Positions 1-6,849 of a DNA stretch of 18,429 nucleotides are shown one piece after another (position 1 is the first letter of the stretch; every line of letters starts with the position of its first letter). Position numbers and translations under genes: made by a program. Source of the stretch: an uncultured Paracoccaceae bacterium (GTDB lineage: Bacteria; Pseudomonadota; Alphaproteobacteria; Rhodobacterales; Rhodobacteraceae). The notes below the pieces were generated by a model, which was not told the origin of the DNA, did not search any database, and was given only the letters and a program-made list of their open reading frames with translations. The stretch lies in the NCBI GenBank assembly GCA_937916485.1, contig CALFSV010000147.1, positions 1 through 18,429 of the forward strand, read 5' to 3'.

Positions 1-411
1 TCTAAGGGCCATCAGACCACCCATCGAAGAGATATTGACGATGGTTCCACCTTTGGTTTTTTCCAGGTTTATATAGCGCCCCGATGCCATGAACATTGCT
101 TTGACATTGACGCTCAGGATCAGGTCCAGTTCGTCGGCTTCGGTTTCCCAGACGGGTTTCTTGCGGTTGACCCCGGCATTGTTGACCAGGGCGTCGATAC
201 GGCCCGTCTGATCGTGGATCTTGTCAAGCCAGCTTGTGTCACGCCAGTTGGCAAGGTCGGCCACATAATGCGTTAGCCGCTCCTGCGGCAAGCCGTACAG
301 ATCACCTCGGCTGCGCGAGACGACGTGAACATGATCCCCGAGTGAAAGAAAATGTTCGGTCTGAGCAAGGCCGAGGCCCTTGTTGCCGCCTGTGATAACG
401 ATGTGACGCAT
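1..411 (-). CDS. SDR-family oxidoreductase, C-terminus cut by window edge
   Basis: N-terminal 137 codons of a classical short-chain dehydrogenase. The ATG is at 411-409 with a weak GAGAAG ribosome site upstream. The protein begins MRHIVITGGNKGLGLAQ and shows the cofactor-binding TGGNKGLG at residues 7-14. NNAG follows in the middle (context ALVNNAGVN), then the N of the SVNVKAMF segment, and the Ser region NISSMGG just before the window ends. The YxxxK motif would lie outside the window. It differs from the other SDRs here in its short N-terminus, so it is not a recent copy of them. It is divergent from the SDR at 744 across a 332-base gap and may belong to the same catabolic locus. Substrate cannot be told. 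Confidence 0.9.
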   Translation of the reverse strand, partial: MRHIVITGGNKGLGLAQTEHFLSLGDHVHVVSRSRGDLYGLPQERLTHYVADLANWRDTSWLDKIHDQTGRIDALVNNAGVNRKKPVWETEADELDLILSVNVKAMFMASGRYINLEKTKGGTIVNISSMGGLMALR

Positions 412-743
412 CGCTTGATACTTCTCGTGTTATCTCTGCCGCAAGGCCGATGGTGCGTGCTTGTCCGGGGCTGCAGTGCGGTCGCGGACAAGGCACCGGC
501 CGCCAAGAATCGTTTCCTATGGGCTAACAGTTATAATAGTATGTTTTTAAGGCTATCGGCAATGTGGCTCGGCCAATAACGGTGTCGCACGACAATGACT
601 TTGGGAGGTTCTCGGGAATGGACACACTGTCGGTTGTCTTCATGTCTCGTCGCATTGCCGGAACTGAAAAGTTCGATGGGTCACGCTGAAGTGCGATGTG
701 TGCTGGCGGGACGTTTGGAGTGGCAAGAACGGAGGGCCAAAGG
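412..743. promoter_or_regulatory. Divergent intergenic region with AT-rich promoter/operator candidate
   Basis: This 332-base gap separates the leftward truncated SDR from the rightward SDR at 744. Positions 530-543 read GTTATAATAGTATG, an AT-rich island in GC-rich DNA. It contains a perfect -10 hexamer TATAAT (532-537) on the plus strand; no convincing -35 is seen 16-18 bases upstream. The same element recurs near 7951-7964 and 17829-17842 (minus strand), so it may be a shared operator. Downstream lies a small open frame (618-689) with its own ribosome site. Nothing else is recognisable. Confidence 0.5.
618..689 (+). CDS. Possible 23-residue leader peptide or gene remnant
   Basis: Short open frame starting ATG at 618 with GGGAGG at 603-608, nine bases upstream. 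It encodes MDTLSVVFMSRRIAGTEK and five further residues, then stops TGA at 687-689. It lies between the AT-rich promoter candidate (530-543) and the SDR start at 744, so it would be on the same transcript. It could be a leader peptide, the relic of a gene removed by deletion, or chance. No family is recognised. The good ribosome site is the only support. Confidence 0.25.
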   Translation: MDTLSVVFMSRRIAGTEKFDGSR

Positions 744-1523
744 ATGGATTTGGGACTGGAGGGCAAGGTCGCACTGGTGACCGGGGCCGCGACTGGGATT
801 GGCAAGGGGTGCGCCGATATGCTGGCTGAAAACGGCGCCACGGTGATCTATTCGGACCGCAACGCGGACCGGGTCGCCGAAGCTGCACGCGGCATGGGTG
901 AGCCATTGAGACTGGATGTGGCAGACCGCACAGGGATATCCGCCGCTGTAGGCACGGTACTCGACCGGCATGGGCAGATCGACATTCTCGTCAACAACGC
1001 CGGGATCGGCGTAAGGGCCGAAGATCGCAAGAGCATCGAGGATTTTCCGGAAAAAGCATGGGACGACATTCTCGCAATCGACCTGACCGGGCTGTTTCTG
1101 GTCAGTCGCGCGGTCACCAAAGGGATGAAGGCGCGTCGATCCGGGGCGATCGTAAACATTGCGTCGGTCTTGGGGATTGTCCCATTGCGCCTTCAAAGTC
1201 CCTATGTCGCGGCCAAGGCGGCCGTGATCAACCTGACGCGAAGTATGGCGATAGAGCTTGCAACCGACGGCATTCGTGTGAATGCAGTGGCCCCCGGTTC
1301 CTGCGCGACCGAAACATGGCAGGCATGGATGGATGACCCTCTGAGCCAGGCCGACGGGTTAAAGGAACAGCAGTTGGCGACAATTCCAATGAAGCGCGCG
1401 GGAACACTACGCGAGATGGGCCAGAGTGTGGCGTTTCTGTCGTCGGATGCTGCATCCTACATCACCGGACATACGCTCGTCGTCGATGGTGGCTGGACAG
1501 CGGGATACGCAAGGGATTGGTAA
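744..1523 (+). CDS. SDR-family NAD(P)-dependent dehydrogenase, catalytic residues intact
   Basis: 259-residue classical SDR, probably oxidising a sugar, sugar lactone precursor or 2-keto-3-deoxy sugar acid. The ATG at 744 is chosen over the in-frame ATG at 696 because GGAGGG (731-736) is correctly spaced and SDRs normally start close to the Rossmann strand. TGAATGIG is at residues 13-20, NNAG at 84-87, Ser141 in NIASVLG, and Tyr154/Lys158 in SPYVAAK. The helix-4 Asn of the usual tetrad is Asp113 (AIDLTG), a known variation. The protein ends DGGWTAGYARDW. That DGGWTAGY tail and the RLQSP segment before the active site are shared with the two SDR-like proteins at 3009-4378, so the three are related. 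It is transcribed alone and convergent with the flavoprotein gene, 80 bases apart. Substrate unknown. Confidence 0.93.
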   Translation: MDLGLEGKVALVTGAATGIGKGCADMLAENGATVIYSDRNADRVAEAARGMGEPLRLDVADRTGISAAVGTVLDRHGQIDILVNNAGIGVRAEDRKSIEDFPEKAWDDILAIDLTGLFLVSRAVTKGMKARRSGAIVNIASVLGIVPLRLQSPYVAAKAAVINLTRSMAIELATDGIRVNAVAPGSCATETWQAWMDDPLSQADGLKEQQLATIPMKRAGTLREMGQSVAFLSSDAASYITGHTLVVDGGWTAGYARDW

Positions 1524-1603
1524 GGGGCCGGACTTGAGACCACCCGACCGGTTCCTTTCCCACTCCGGCAGGATCCAGAATGGGCGGTTGCGAAAGGACG
1601 GGG

Positions 1604-2977
1604 CTAGAGGAGCACGCGCCCTGGGCTGAGGATGTTCTTGGGGTCCAGCGCGTTCTTGATCTGGGCCATCAGGTGCAGTTCCTCGGGTGAACGCGACAGG
1701 TGCAGGTAGGGCGCCTTCATCCGTCCAATACCGTGTTCGGCCGATATCGAACCACCAAGCTCACCCACCACGCCATAGACCAATTCTTCCACCCGTTTGC
1801 GTGTTGCCTCGCCGACAGGTTCCGCCATGACGTTTACATGAATGTTGGAATCCGCCAGGTGCCCGAAAACCACCCAGGCCGCTCCGGGAAACTGGGCCTC
1901 GATCCGGCTGCGCAGCAGTTCGACGGCCGCGCCCATCCGGTCGAGCGCGAAGGATACGTCGAAACCAACCCCCGCTGGAAAGATGCGATTGTGGCTGTAG
2001 ACAGACTCGCGTAGCGCCCAAAACGTTTGGCGTTCGGCCTCGGATTGGGCAATTGCTGCATCCGCCACGGTCCCGGTTTCCATGTTTGCTCCAAGCACGT
2101 CGAGCAGAGCCGTGCTGTCGCCGCTTGCCTCAGGCGCCTCTATCAGCAGATAAACGGCATCTTCGGCGGGGAACGGTGCCTTCAGTCCCATTTTTCCGGT
2201 CGCAATGTCGTAGAACTCCTTCCAGAGCGCCTCATAAACCATAAGACCGGCAGGCAATTGCGTGCCAAGGTTACGTAATAGTGTCAGCGCCGCCGAAGTA
2301 TCGCGCACCATCACCAAAGCCGAAGAAATCGCGGCCGGGCGAGGGTGCAGGGCAAGGGTGACACTGGTGACGATGCCGAGCGTGCCTTCCGATCCGATCA
2401 GCAGTTGCGGCCAGTCGAAGCCGGTGTTGTTCTTGATCATCTTCGAGTGCGACCGAACCACGCGTCCATCGGCCAGTACTGCTTCGAGTCCCCGCACGTT
2501 TGCCCGAGTCATGCCAAAGCGCAGCACTGAATTGCCGCCGGCGTTGGTCGCCACGTTGCCGCCGATGGTGCAACTGCCGCGCGCGCCAAGGTCGAGTCCA
2601 ACCATCATGCCCGCCTCTTCGGCGGCTTTCTGGATCACTTCCAACGGCGTGCCTGCACGCGCGGTGATCGTGCCGCTGATCGGGTCGACCTCCTCAACTC
2701 CGGTCATCTTTTCCAGCGAGATCGCGATTTCGTCAGGGCCGGGCCTTGACGCATCGACGAGTCCGGTCATGCCGCCCTGCGGGACAACAGCCTGCCCGGC
2801 GCCATTGCAAAGCGCCAGCGCAGCCGCAACATCAGCGGTCGAGCGCGGTAGCAAGAGCGCGAGCGGTTCGACCGTCGCCTTGGCCGCCGCATCGGCCCGG
2901 TTGCGGGCCGGGATATCCGTCCCGGTGAGCACAGACGCTTCGCCCAGGATGTCCTTGAGTTTCGCGATCAGATCCAT
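1604..2977 (-). CDS. FAD-linked D-2-hydroxyacid dehydrogenase (GlcD / D-lactate dehydrogenase type)
   Basis: 457-residue vanillyl-alcohol-oxidase-fold flavoprotein of the GlcD/D-lactate dehydrogenase (cytochrome) family. Such enzymes oxidise D-2-hydroxyacids (D-lactate, glycolate, D-2-hydroxyglutarate) to 2-oxoacids and pass electrons to a quinone or cytochrome. The start (MDLIAKL) is placed at 2977 behind AGGAGG; the open frame runs further upstream without a better start. The FAD domain occupies roughly residues 35-215, with VVPQGGMTGL, GARGSCTIGGNVATNAGG and IGSEGTLGIVTSV. The C-terminal substrate domain has GHLADSNIH (about residues 372-380) and SAEHGIG (about 412-418), the family's substrate/metal motifs. 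It is the last gene of the operon starting at 7929, 31 bases after the SDR-like gene. It could recycle the 2-hydroxyacid released by the FAH-fold hydrolase. Exact substrate not determinable. Confidence 0.92.
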   Translation of the reverse strand: MDLIAKLKDILGEASVLTGTDIPARNRADAAAKATVEPLALLLPRSTADVAAALALCNGAGQAVVPQGGMTGLVDASRPGPDEIAISLEKMTGVEEVDPISGTITARAGTPLEVIQKAAEEAGMMVGLDLGARGSCTIGGNVATNAGGNSVLRFGMTRANVRGLEAVLADGRVVRSHSKMIKNNTGFDWPQLLIGSEGTLGIVTSVTLALHPRPAAISSALVMVRDTSAALTLLRNLGTQLPAGLMVYEALWKEFYDIATGKMGLKAPFPAEDAVYLLIEAPEASGDSTALLDVLGANMETGTVADAAIAQSEAERQTFWALRESVYSHNRIFPAGVGFDVSFALDRMGAAVELLRSRIEAQFPGAAWVVFGHLADSNIHVNVMAEPVGEATRKRVEELVYGVVGELGGSISAEHGIGRMKAPYLHLSRSPEELHLMAQIKNALDPKNILSPGRVLL

Positions 2978-3008
2978 CGTTGTTCCTCCTCTCACATTGC
3001 CCGTACGA

Positions 3009-3587
3009 TCAGAAGCTGCGGCCATAGCCAGCGGTCCAGCCGCCATCGGCAGACAGTAGCTGGCCGGTCAAGTAGCTGTTCTCAGGGTCGCACAGGAACA
3101 GTGCGACATTGCATGCTTCGGTCACTGTGCCGGGTCGGCCGACTGCGACATGGCCGATCATTGTCGCATCGCCGCTTAGCAGACGCGCCGTCTCCGTACC
3201 GATCGCCCCGACGCCCAGGGCGTTGACCGCAACCTCGGGTGCCAGCGACATGGCGAGAGTTCGCATCAGCGCCTGCATCGAGGCCATCCGCATTGAGAAT
3301 TCCGGCTGGCGGCGGGTGGGAAGGGCGGCGCATGCCGACAGCAGGAACACGATCCGCCCCGATCCGCGCGCCTTCATATCGGTGCCGTCGCGGTGGGCCG
3401 TTTCGGTCAGTCCGTCCCAGTCGAAATCATTGTCCGGCAACAGCGGGGTGGCGAGGATTAGGATGTCCGGCAGCCCCTCCGGGACGATCCGGGCACCGTT
3501 CTCGATAAGGCGGTCGCGCAGCGCAGCGACGAGAGGGTTGGTATCGCCCTCGATCCGCGCTGTCATATCGTTCAGGTCGATGTGCAT
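3009..3587 (-). CDS. Shrunken SDR-like protein lacking cofactor and catalytic motifs (probable pseudoenzyme)
   Basis: 192-residue protein clearly derived from an SDR but missing what makes one work. Start MHIDLNDM at 3587 behind AAAGGG. Alignment by eye to the SDR at 744 is gapless over residues 13-32: TGAATGIG is replaced by EGDTNPLV, while the following ENGA matches. About 45 residues (second and third Rossmann strands) are then gone, and NNAG is replaced by LATP (context DILILATP). In the active-site helix SPYVAAK is replaced by PEFSMRM, so the Tyr is Phe97 and the Lys Met101; Ser84 remains. The C-terminus is well conserved and ends SADGGWTAGYGRSF. The reading frame is clean with a proper ribosome site, which argues against simple decay. 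It sits 11 bases after the SDR at 3599-4378. A regulatory or structural partner subunit is the likely role. Confidence 0.85.
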   Translation of the reverse strand: MHIDLNDMTARIEGDTNPLVAALRDRLIENGARIVPEGLPDILILATPLLPDNDFDWDGLTETAHRDGTDMKARGSGRIVFLLSACAALPTRRQPEFSMRMASMQALMRTLAMSLAPEVAVNALGVGAIGTETARLLSGDATMIGHVAVGRPGTVTEACNVALFLCDPENSYLTGQLLSADGGWTAGYGRSF

Positions 3588-3598
3588 GGCTGGCCCTT

Positions 3599-4378
3599 TC
3601 AGATCGTGTAACCGGCGGTCCAGCCACCATCGACGGCGAGGCACTGGCCATTGACGTAACTGGCTGCGGGCGAGGCGAGAAACAGCACTGCCTGGGCGAT
3701 CTCTTGGGAAACGCCCGGCCTGCCCATCGGGATATGCCGCATGAACTCATCGGTCCGGCTGCCAAAAAGACCGTCCTTGCCGTAAAACAGCGCGCGGGTC
3801 CCTTCGCTCATGATCGAACCAGGGGCGATGGCATTGGACAGGATGCCGTGATGGCCAAGCTCGATCGCCATGGCACGGGTCAGGTGAACGATTCCCGCCT
3901 TGGCTGCGGCAAAGGGGCTTTGCAGCCGCATCGCAGCGAGCCCGACCACCGAAGCGATATTGATCACCCGACCGCCAGCGCCGCGCGCCACCATAGGTTC
4001 AAGCGCCGCCTTGCTCATCAGGTAGGTTCCGTCGAGATCGATGCGCACGATCCTGTCCCATTCGGTCTTGGGAAAATTCTCGACCGTGACTCGGTGAGCC
4101 TGCGTATTGACCCCGGCATTGTTCACCAAAATGTCGATTTGGCCATATCGATCAAGCACCGCATCAACGCCGTCTCGGGTCGAGGCCTCGCTGGAGATGT
4201 CAATATTGGAGGCCATCGCGTCAGGGAGTTGTTCAGCAAGCGCCAATGCGCCGTCTATATTGACATCGGTGACCACGACCGTTGCCCCGTTGGCCGCCAG
4301 CACCTGGCAGATCGCGGTCCCTATCGCACCGGCCCCTCCAGTAACGATGGCAACCTTGCCGATTAAATCAACTCGCAT
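3599..4378 (-). CDS. SDR-family protein with catalytic Tyr replaced by Phe
   Basis: 259-residue SDR, start MRVDLIGKVAIVTGG at 4378 behind GGAGGG. The NAD(P)-binding TGGAGAIG (residues 13-20) and NNAG (86-89) are intact. Ser143 (NIASVVG) and Lys160 are present. The residue expected to be the catalytic Tyr is Phe156: the segment reads RLQSPFAAAKAG, with codon TTT. The tetrad Asn position is Asp114 (RIDLDG). The C-terminus ends DGGWTAGYTI, as in the SDR at 744, its nearest relative here. Family logic for an operon with an FAH-fold hydrolase suggests a 2-keto-3-deoxy-aldonate 4-dehydrogenase (LRA5/KDF dehydrogenase type), but the missing Tyr makes ordinary SDR chemistry doubtful. Activity may need the adjacent SDR-like subunit, or the reaction may not be a standard oxidation. 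Confidence 0.9.
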   Translation of the reverse strand: MRVDLIGKVAIVTGGAGAIGTAICQVLAANGATVVVTDVNIDGALALAEQLPDAMASNIDISSEASTRDGVDAVLDRYGQIDILVNNAGVNTQAHRVTVENFPKTEWDRIVRIDLDGTYLMSKAALEPMVARGAGGRVINIASVVGLAAMRLQSPFAAAKAGIVHLTRAMAIELGHHGILSNAIAPGSIMSEGTRALFYGKDGLFGSRTDEFMRHIPMGRPGVSQEIAQAVLFLASPAASYVNGQCLAVDGGWTAGYTI

Positions 4379-4417
4379 TTCCGCACCCTCCTTTTCACTC
4401 TTCGACGCCGTCCGGCG

Positions 4418-5041
4418 TTAGCTGCGCGCTGCGTGGAATGCCTCAAGGTCGCCAGCCAGCCCGGCCATGGCTGCAGCGGACTTGACCATCCATGTGCCGC
4501 CGAGAGCGGCAACATTGCGGTGACGGGCGAAGTCGCTCACCGAGGCGGACACCAGCCCGCCTGTAACCAGAAAACTGACCTCGGGGTAGATCGCCGCGAA
4601 TTCGGAAAGCCTTTCGTGGCCGTGATCCCACGCTGGGTATGATTTTTGCAAAAGATACCCCAGTTCGCGCGCATGCTGGACTTCGCTGGCGGTATTCACG
4701 CCCGGCACCAGCGGGATGCTGGCCGCCTGCGCGGCTGCATGCAGGACCGGGCTGAAACCGGGGCTGACCATGAAATCGGCCTTAGCTGCCTCGGCTCGCG
4801 CGACAGCCTCAGCATCGAGCACCGTACCTGCTGCCAACAGGACGGACGGATGACGGCGTTTGATCTCTGCCAGAGCGTCGGGCGCGCGAGGGCTGCGAAA
4901 CAGCACTTCGATGACCGTTGTGCCCGCCTCGACCAGCGCATCGGCGATGATCACGGCAACGGCGGGATCGTCGTCATCGGCCATGAGGATCGGTACGATG
5001 GCCGCGTCGGAAATACGTTGGCGAAGCTCGTCGGTATTCAT
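4418..5041 (-). CDS. KDPG/KDPGal-type class I aldolase
   Basis: 207-residue 2-keto-3-deoxy-6-phosphogluconate aldolase family protein. It would cleave a phosphorylated 2-keto-3-deoxy sugar acid to pyruvate and an aldehyde phosphate through a Schiff base. The start MNTDELRQRI at 5041 overlaps the kinase stop codon as ATGA (5038-5041), which implies translational coupling and decides against a longer upstream frame. Glu45 (IEVLFRS) and Lys133 (LQKSYPAW) fall at the same numbers as the catalytic Glu45 and Schiff-base Lys133 of E. coli Eda. GTVL, VSPG, PGVNTASEV, TGGL and GGTWMV complete the TIM-barrel signature. The usual KFFPA strand is KSYPA here, a modest variation that may reflect a different substrate. 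Coupling to the PfkB kinase supports a phosphorylative Entner-Doudoroff branch. Confidence 0.93.
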   Translation of the reverse strand: MNTDELRQRISDAAIVPILMADDDDPAVAVIIADALVEAGTTVIEVLFRSPRAPDALAEIKRRHPSVLLAAGTVLDAEAVARAEAAKADFMVSPGFSPVLHAAAQAASIPLVPGVNTASEVQHARELGYLLQKSYPAWDHGHERLSEFAAIYPEVSFLVTGGLVSASVSDFARHRNVAALGGTWMVKSAAAMAGLAGDLEAFHAARS

Positions 5042-5979
5042 CTGGATGTTCCCTGCAAGAAATTGTGGAGTTCGGCGCGGTCCGGCGCACCGAGCCTGCC
5101 GCCGAAGGTTTGGCATTTGAATGCGGCGGCGGCGTTGGCAATGGCGATGCAGTCGGGAGGGGCGACGTCCTGTGCCAGCGCCCATGTGAAGGTGCCGTGA
5201 AAAACATCGCCAGCCGCCAGCGTATCGATGGCACGGACGTTGTGCCCCGCGACATGACGTATCTGTCCGGCATCCATCCAGTGGCAGCCGCGCGCGCCCA
5301 GCGTGACCGCCAAGAATCCGTCAATCCGGTCTGTCAGCCAGGCGAGCGCCTCCGTATCGTCGTCCAAGGCTGCAGCAATCCGCGCACCGGGTTGAGAGAA
5401 GACTGTGTGGGTGGCCCTGCTGGCAAGGTCCAGAAGAACATCGCGCGGGCCGGTATCGGCATCAAGCACCGCCGGTATTTCTGCCGCCCGGGCGGCATCC
5501 AGCAGCGCTGCCGCACCTTGCGGCCAGCGTACATCGACGAGTACCGCATCGGCGCTCTCGACCAGTTCCAGCGGGAGCCAGCCGGGATCGGCGGGCAGGG
5601 CGGGATCGTAGAAGGGCACCACCAGCCGCTCGCCACTGTCATCGACGATGACGGTGCAGAGCGCGGAGGCGACCTCGGCAAAGCGCCGGACCCCGCTGCA
5701 ATCGACGCCCGAGGCGGACAGATCGTCGTAGATACGTTTCCCCGTGGCGTCTTTGCCCAGCCGCGAAAACAGCATCGCACTGGCGCCAAGACGGGCAGCC
5801 GTAGCAGCGGCACTTGCCGCCATGCCATGTGCGACGACAGTCATTTGTTTGGACAGAACCTTGCCCGGCCCAACCGGCAGCGCATTGACCCTGAAAATCG
5901 TGTCGAGTGTTGTCGCCCCGCAAAACAGGATGCGGGGCGTGCCGTCGGGCAGGATCGGTGCCAGGCCGGGGTCAGCCAC
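5038..5979 (-). CDS. PfkB-family sugar/keto-deoxy-sugar-acid kinase
   Basis: 313-residue ribokinase/PfkB-fold kinase, most plausibly phosphorylating a 2-keto-3-deoxy sugar acid because the next gene is a KDPG-type aldolase. The start is GTG at 5979, overlapping the FAH gene's stop by eight bases (GTGGCTGA on the coding strand). No strong ribosome site is visible, consistent with coupling to the upstream gene. The N-terminal half shows GATTLDTIFRV, HGMAASAAATAARLGA and SRLGKDATG, the family's substrate-side motifs. The anion-hole/catalytic motif is DTLAAGD at residues 252-258 with Asp258 as base; the usual GAGD is AAGD here. Its stop overlaps the aldolase start by four bases. Substrate assignment rests on context only. 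Confidence 0.92.
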   Translation of the reverse strand: MADPGLAPILPDGTPRILFCGATTLDTIFRVNALPVGPGKVLSKQMTVVAHGMAASAAATAARLGASAMLFSRLGKDATGKRIYDDLSASGVDCSGVRRFAEVASALCTVIVDDSGERLVVPFYDPALPADPGWLPLELVESADAVLVDVRWPQGAAALLDAARAAEIPAVLDADTGPRDVLLDLASRATHTVFSQPGARIAAALDDDTEALAWLTDRIDGFLAVTLGARGCHWMDAGQIRHVAGHNVRAIDTLAAGDVFHGTFTWALAQDVAPPDCIAIANAAAAFKCQTFGGRLGAPDRAELHNFLQGTSR

Positions 5980-6820
5980 TTGCAGTATCGGCGATCACCA
6001 GCTGGCGTTGCTGGCCAAGGCCCTCGACGCCCAGTTCGACCATGTCGCCGGACTTGAGAAAGCGCGGTGGCTTGAACCCACCGCCGACGCCAGGCGGGGT
6101 TCCGGTCGAGATGATGTCCCCGGAGTGCAGGGTCATGAATTGCGACAGGTAGCTGACCAGAAAGCGGACTCCATAGACCATCTTTTCCGTGGTGCCGTTC
6201 TGGACCTTCTCGCCATTGACCGACAGCCAGAGCTTCAGGATCTGCGGGTCTGCGATCTCGTCGGGCGTGACTAGCCAGGGCCCGACCGGGCCGAAATTGT
6301 CGCAGCTCTTGCCCTTGGTCCACTGCCCGGAGCGTCGGGTCTGAAAATCGCGTTCCGACACGTCATTAATTACGCAGTAGCCCGCAACATGGTCCATCGC
6401 GTCGGCTTCGGTGACGTATTTGGCAGGTTTGCCGATCACCACGCCAAGCTCGACCTCCCAATCAGTGCTCACGGAGCCGCGCGGTATGATGATCGGGTCA
6501 TTCGGCCCACCGATCGCCGAGTTCGCCTTGATGAACAGCACCGGTTCGGGCGGCACTTCCAGCCCGCCCTCGGCGGCGTGATCGGCGTAGTTCAGTCCGA
6601 TGCACATGAACTTGCCGGTATTGCCGACGCAGGCGCCAAGGCGGGGTGACCCGTCGACCAGCGGCAAGCTGTCGAGATCGAGCGCGGAAAAGCGGCCAAG
6701 ATCGCAGAGCATCGGCCCGGCAATGTCGCCACACAGGCCCGACAGGTCACGCAATTGGCCTCTTGTATCCAGAACTGCCGGTCGTTCGGCGCCGCGCGGG
6801 CCATATCGTACGAATTTCAT
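5972..6820 (-). CDS. Fumarylacetoacetate-hydrolase-family protein, probable 2,4-diketo-3-deoxy-aldonate hydrolase
   Basis: 282-residue FAH-fold hydrolase. Family members of this length and sequence style include the 2,4-diketo-3-deoxy-L-rhamnonate (LRA6) and -L-fuconate hydrolases, which split the diketo acid to pyruvate and a 2-hydroxyacid such as lactate. Start at 6820 (MKFVRYG) behind AAAGGA. GLNYADHAAE is at residues 75-84, with His81 a likely catalytic residue. Divalent-metal ligands are expected at Glu122 and Glu124 (DWEVELGVVIG) and Asp153 (INDVSERDFQ). DNFGPVGPWLVTPDEI and STGTPPGVGGG follow, typical of the family. It lies 29 bases after the Ldh-type gene and overlaps the kinase. Its presence next to both a kinase/aldolase pair and an SDR implies two alternative fates for one keto-deoxy acid. 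Other FAH-fold activities cannot be excluded. Confidence 0.9.
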   Translation of the reverse strand: MKFVRYGPRGAERPAVLDTRGQLRDLSGLCGDIAGPMLCDLGRFSALDLDSLPLVDGSPRLGACVGNTGKFMCIGLNYADHAAEGGLEVPPEPVLFIKANSAIGGPNDPIIIPRGSVSTDWEVELGVVIGKPAKYVTEADAMDHVAGYCVINDVSERDFQTRRSGQWTKGKSCDNFGPVGPWLVTPDEIADPQILKLWLSVNGEKVQNGTTEKMVYGVRFLVSYLSQFMTLHSGDIISTGTPPGVGGGFKPPRFLKSGDMVELGVEGLGQQRQLVIADTASG

Positions 6821-6849
6821 CTCGGTCCTTTCAAGGTTACGGAGTGATG

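Noticed and set aside
696..743. Longer start for the SDR at 744
   Set aside because: ATG 696 lacks a ribosome site, while ATG 744 has GGAGGG and gives the usual short SDR N-terminus.
2262..3059. 265-codon plus-strand frame opposite the flavoprotein gene
   Set aside because: Ser/Ala/Pro-rich low-information translation, fully antisense to a gene with clear FAD-domain motifs; a GC-skewed shadow.
5065..6057. 330-codon plus-strand frame opposite the kinase
   Set aside because: Antisense to the PfkB gene, whose motifs and overlaps with both neighbours are convincing.
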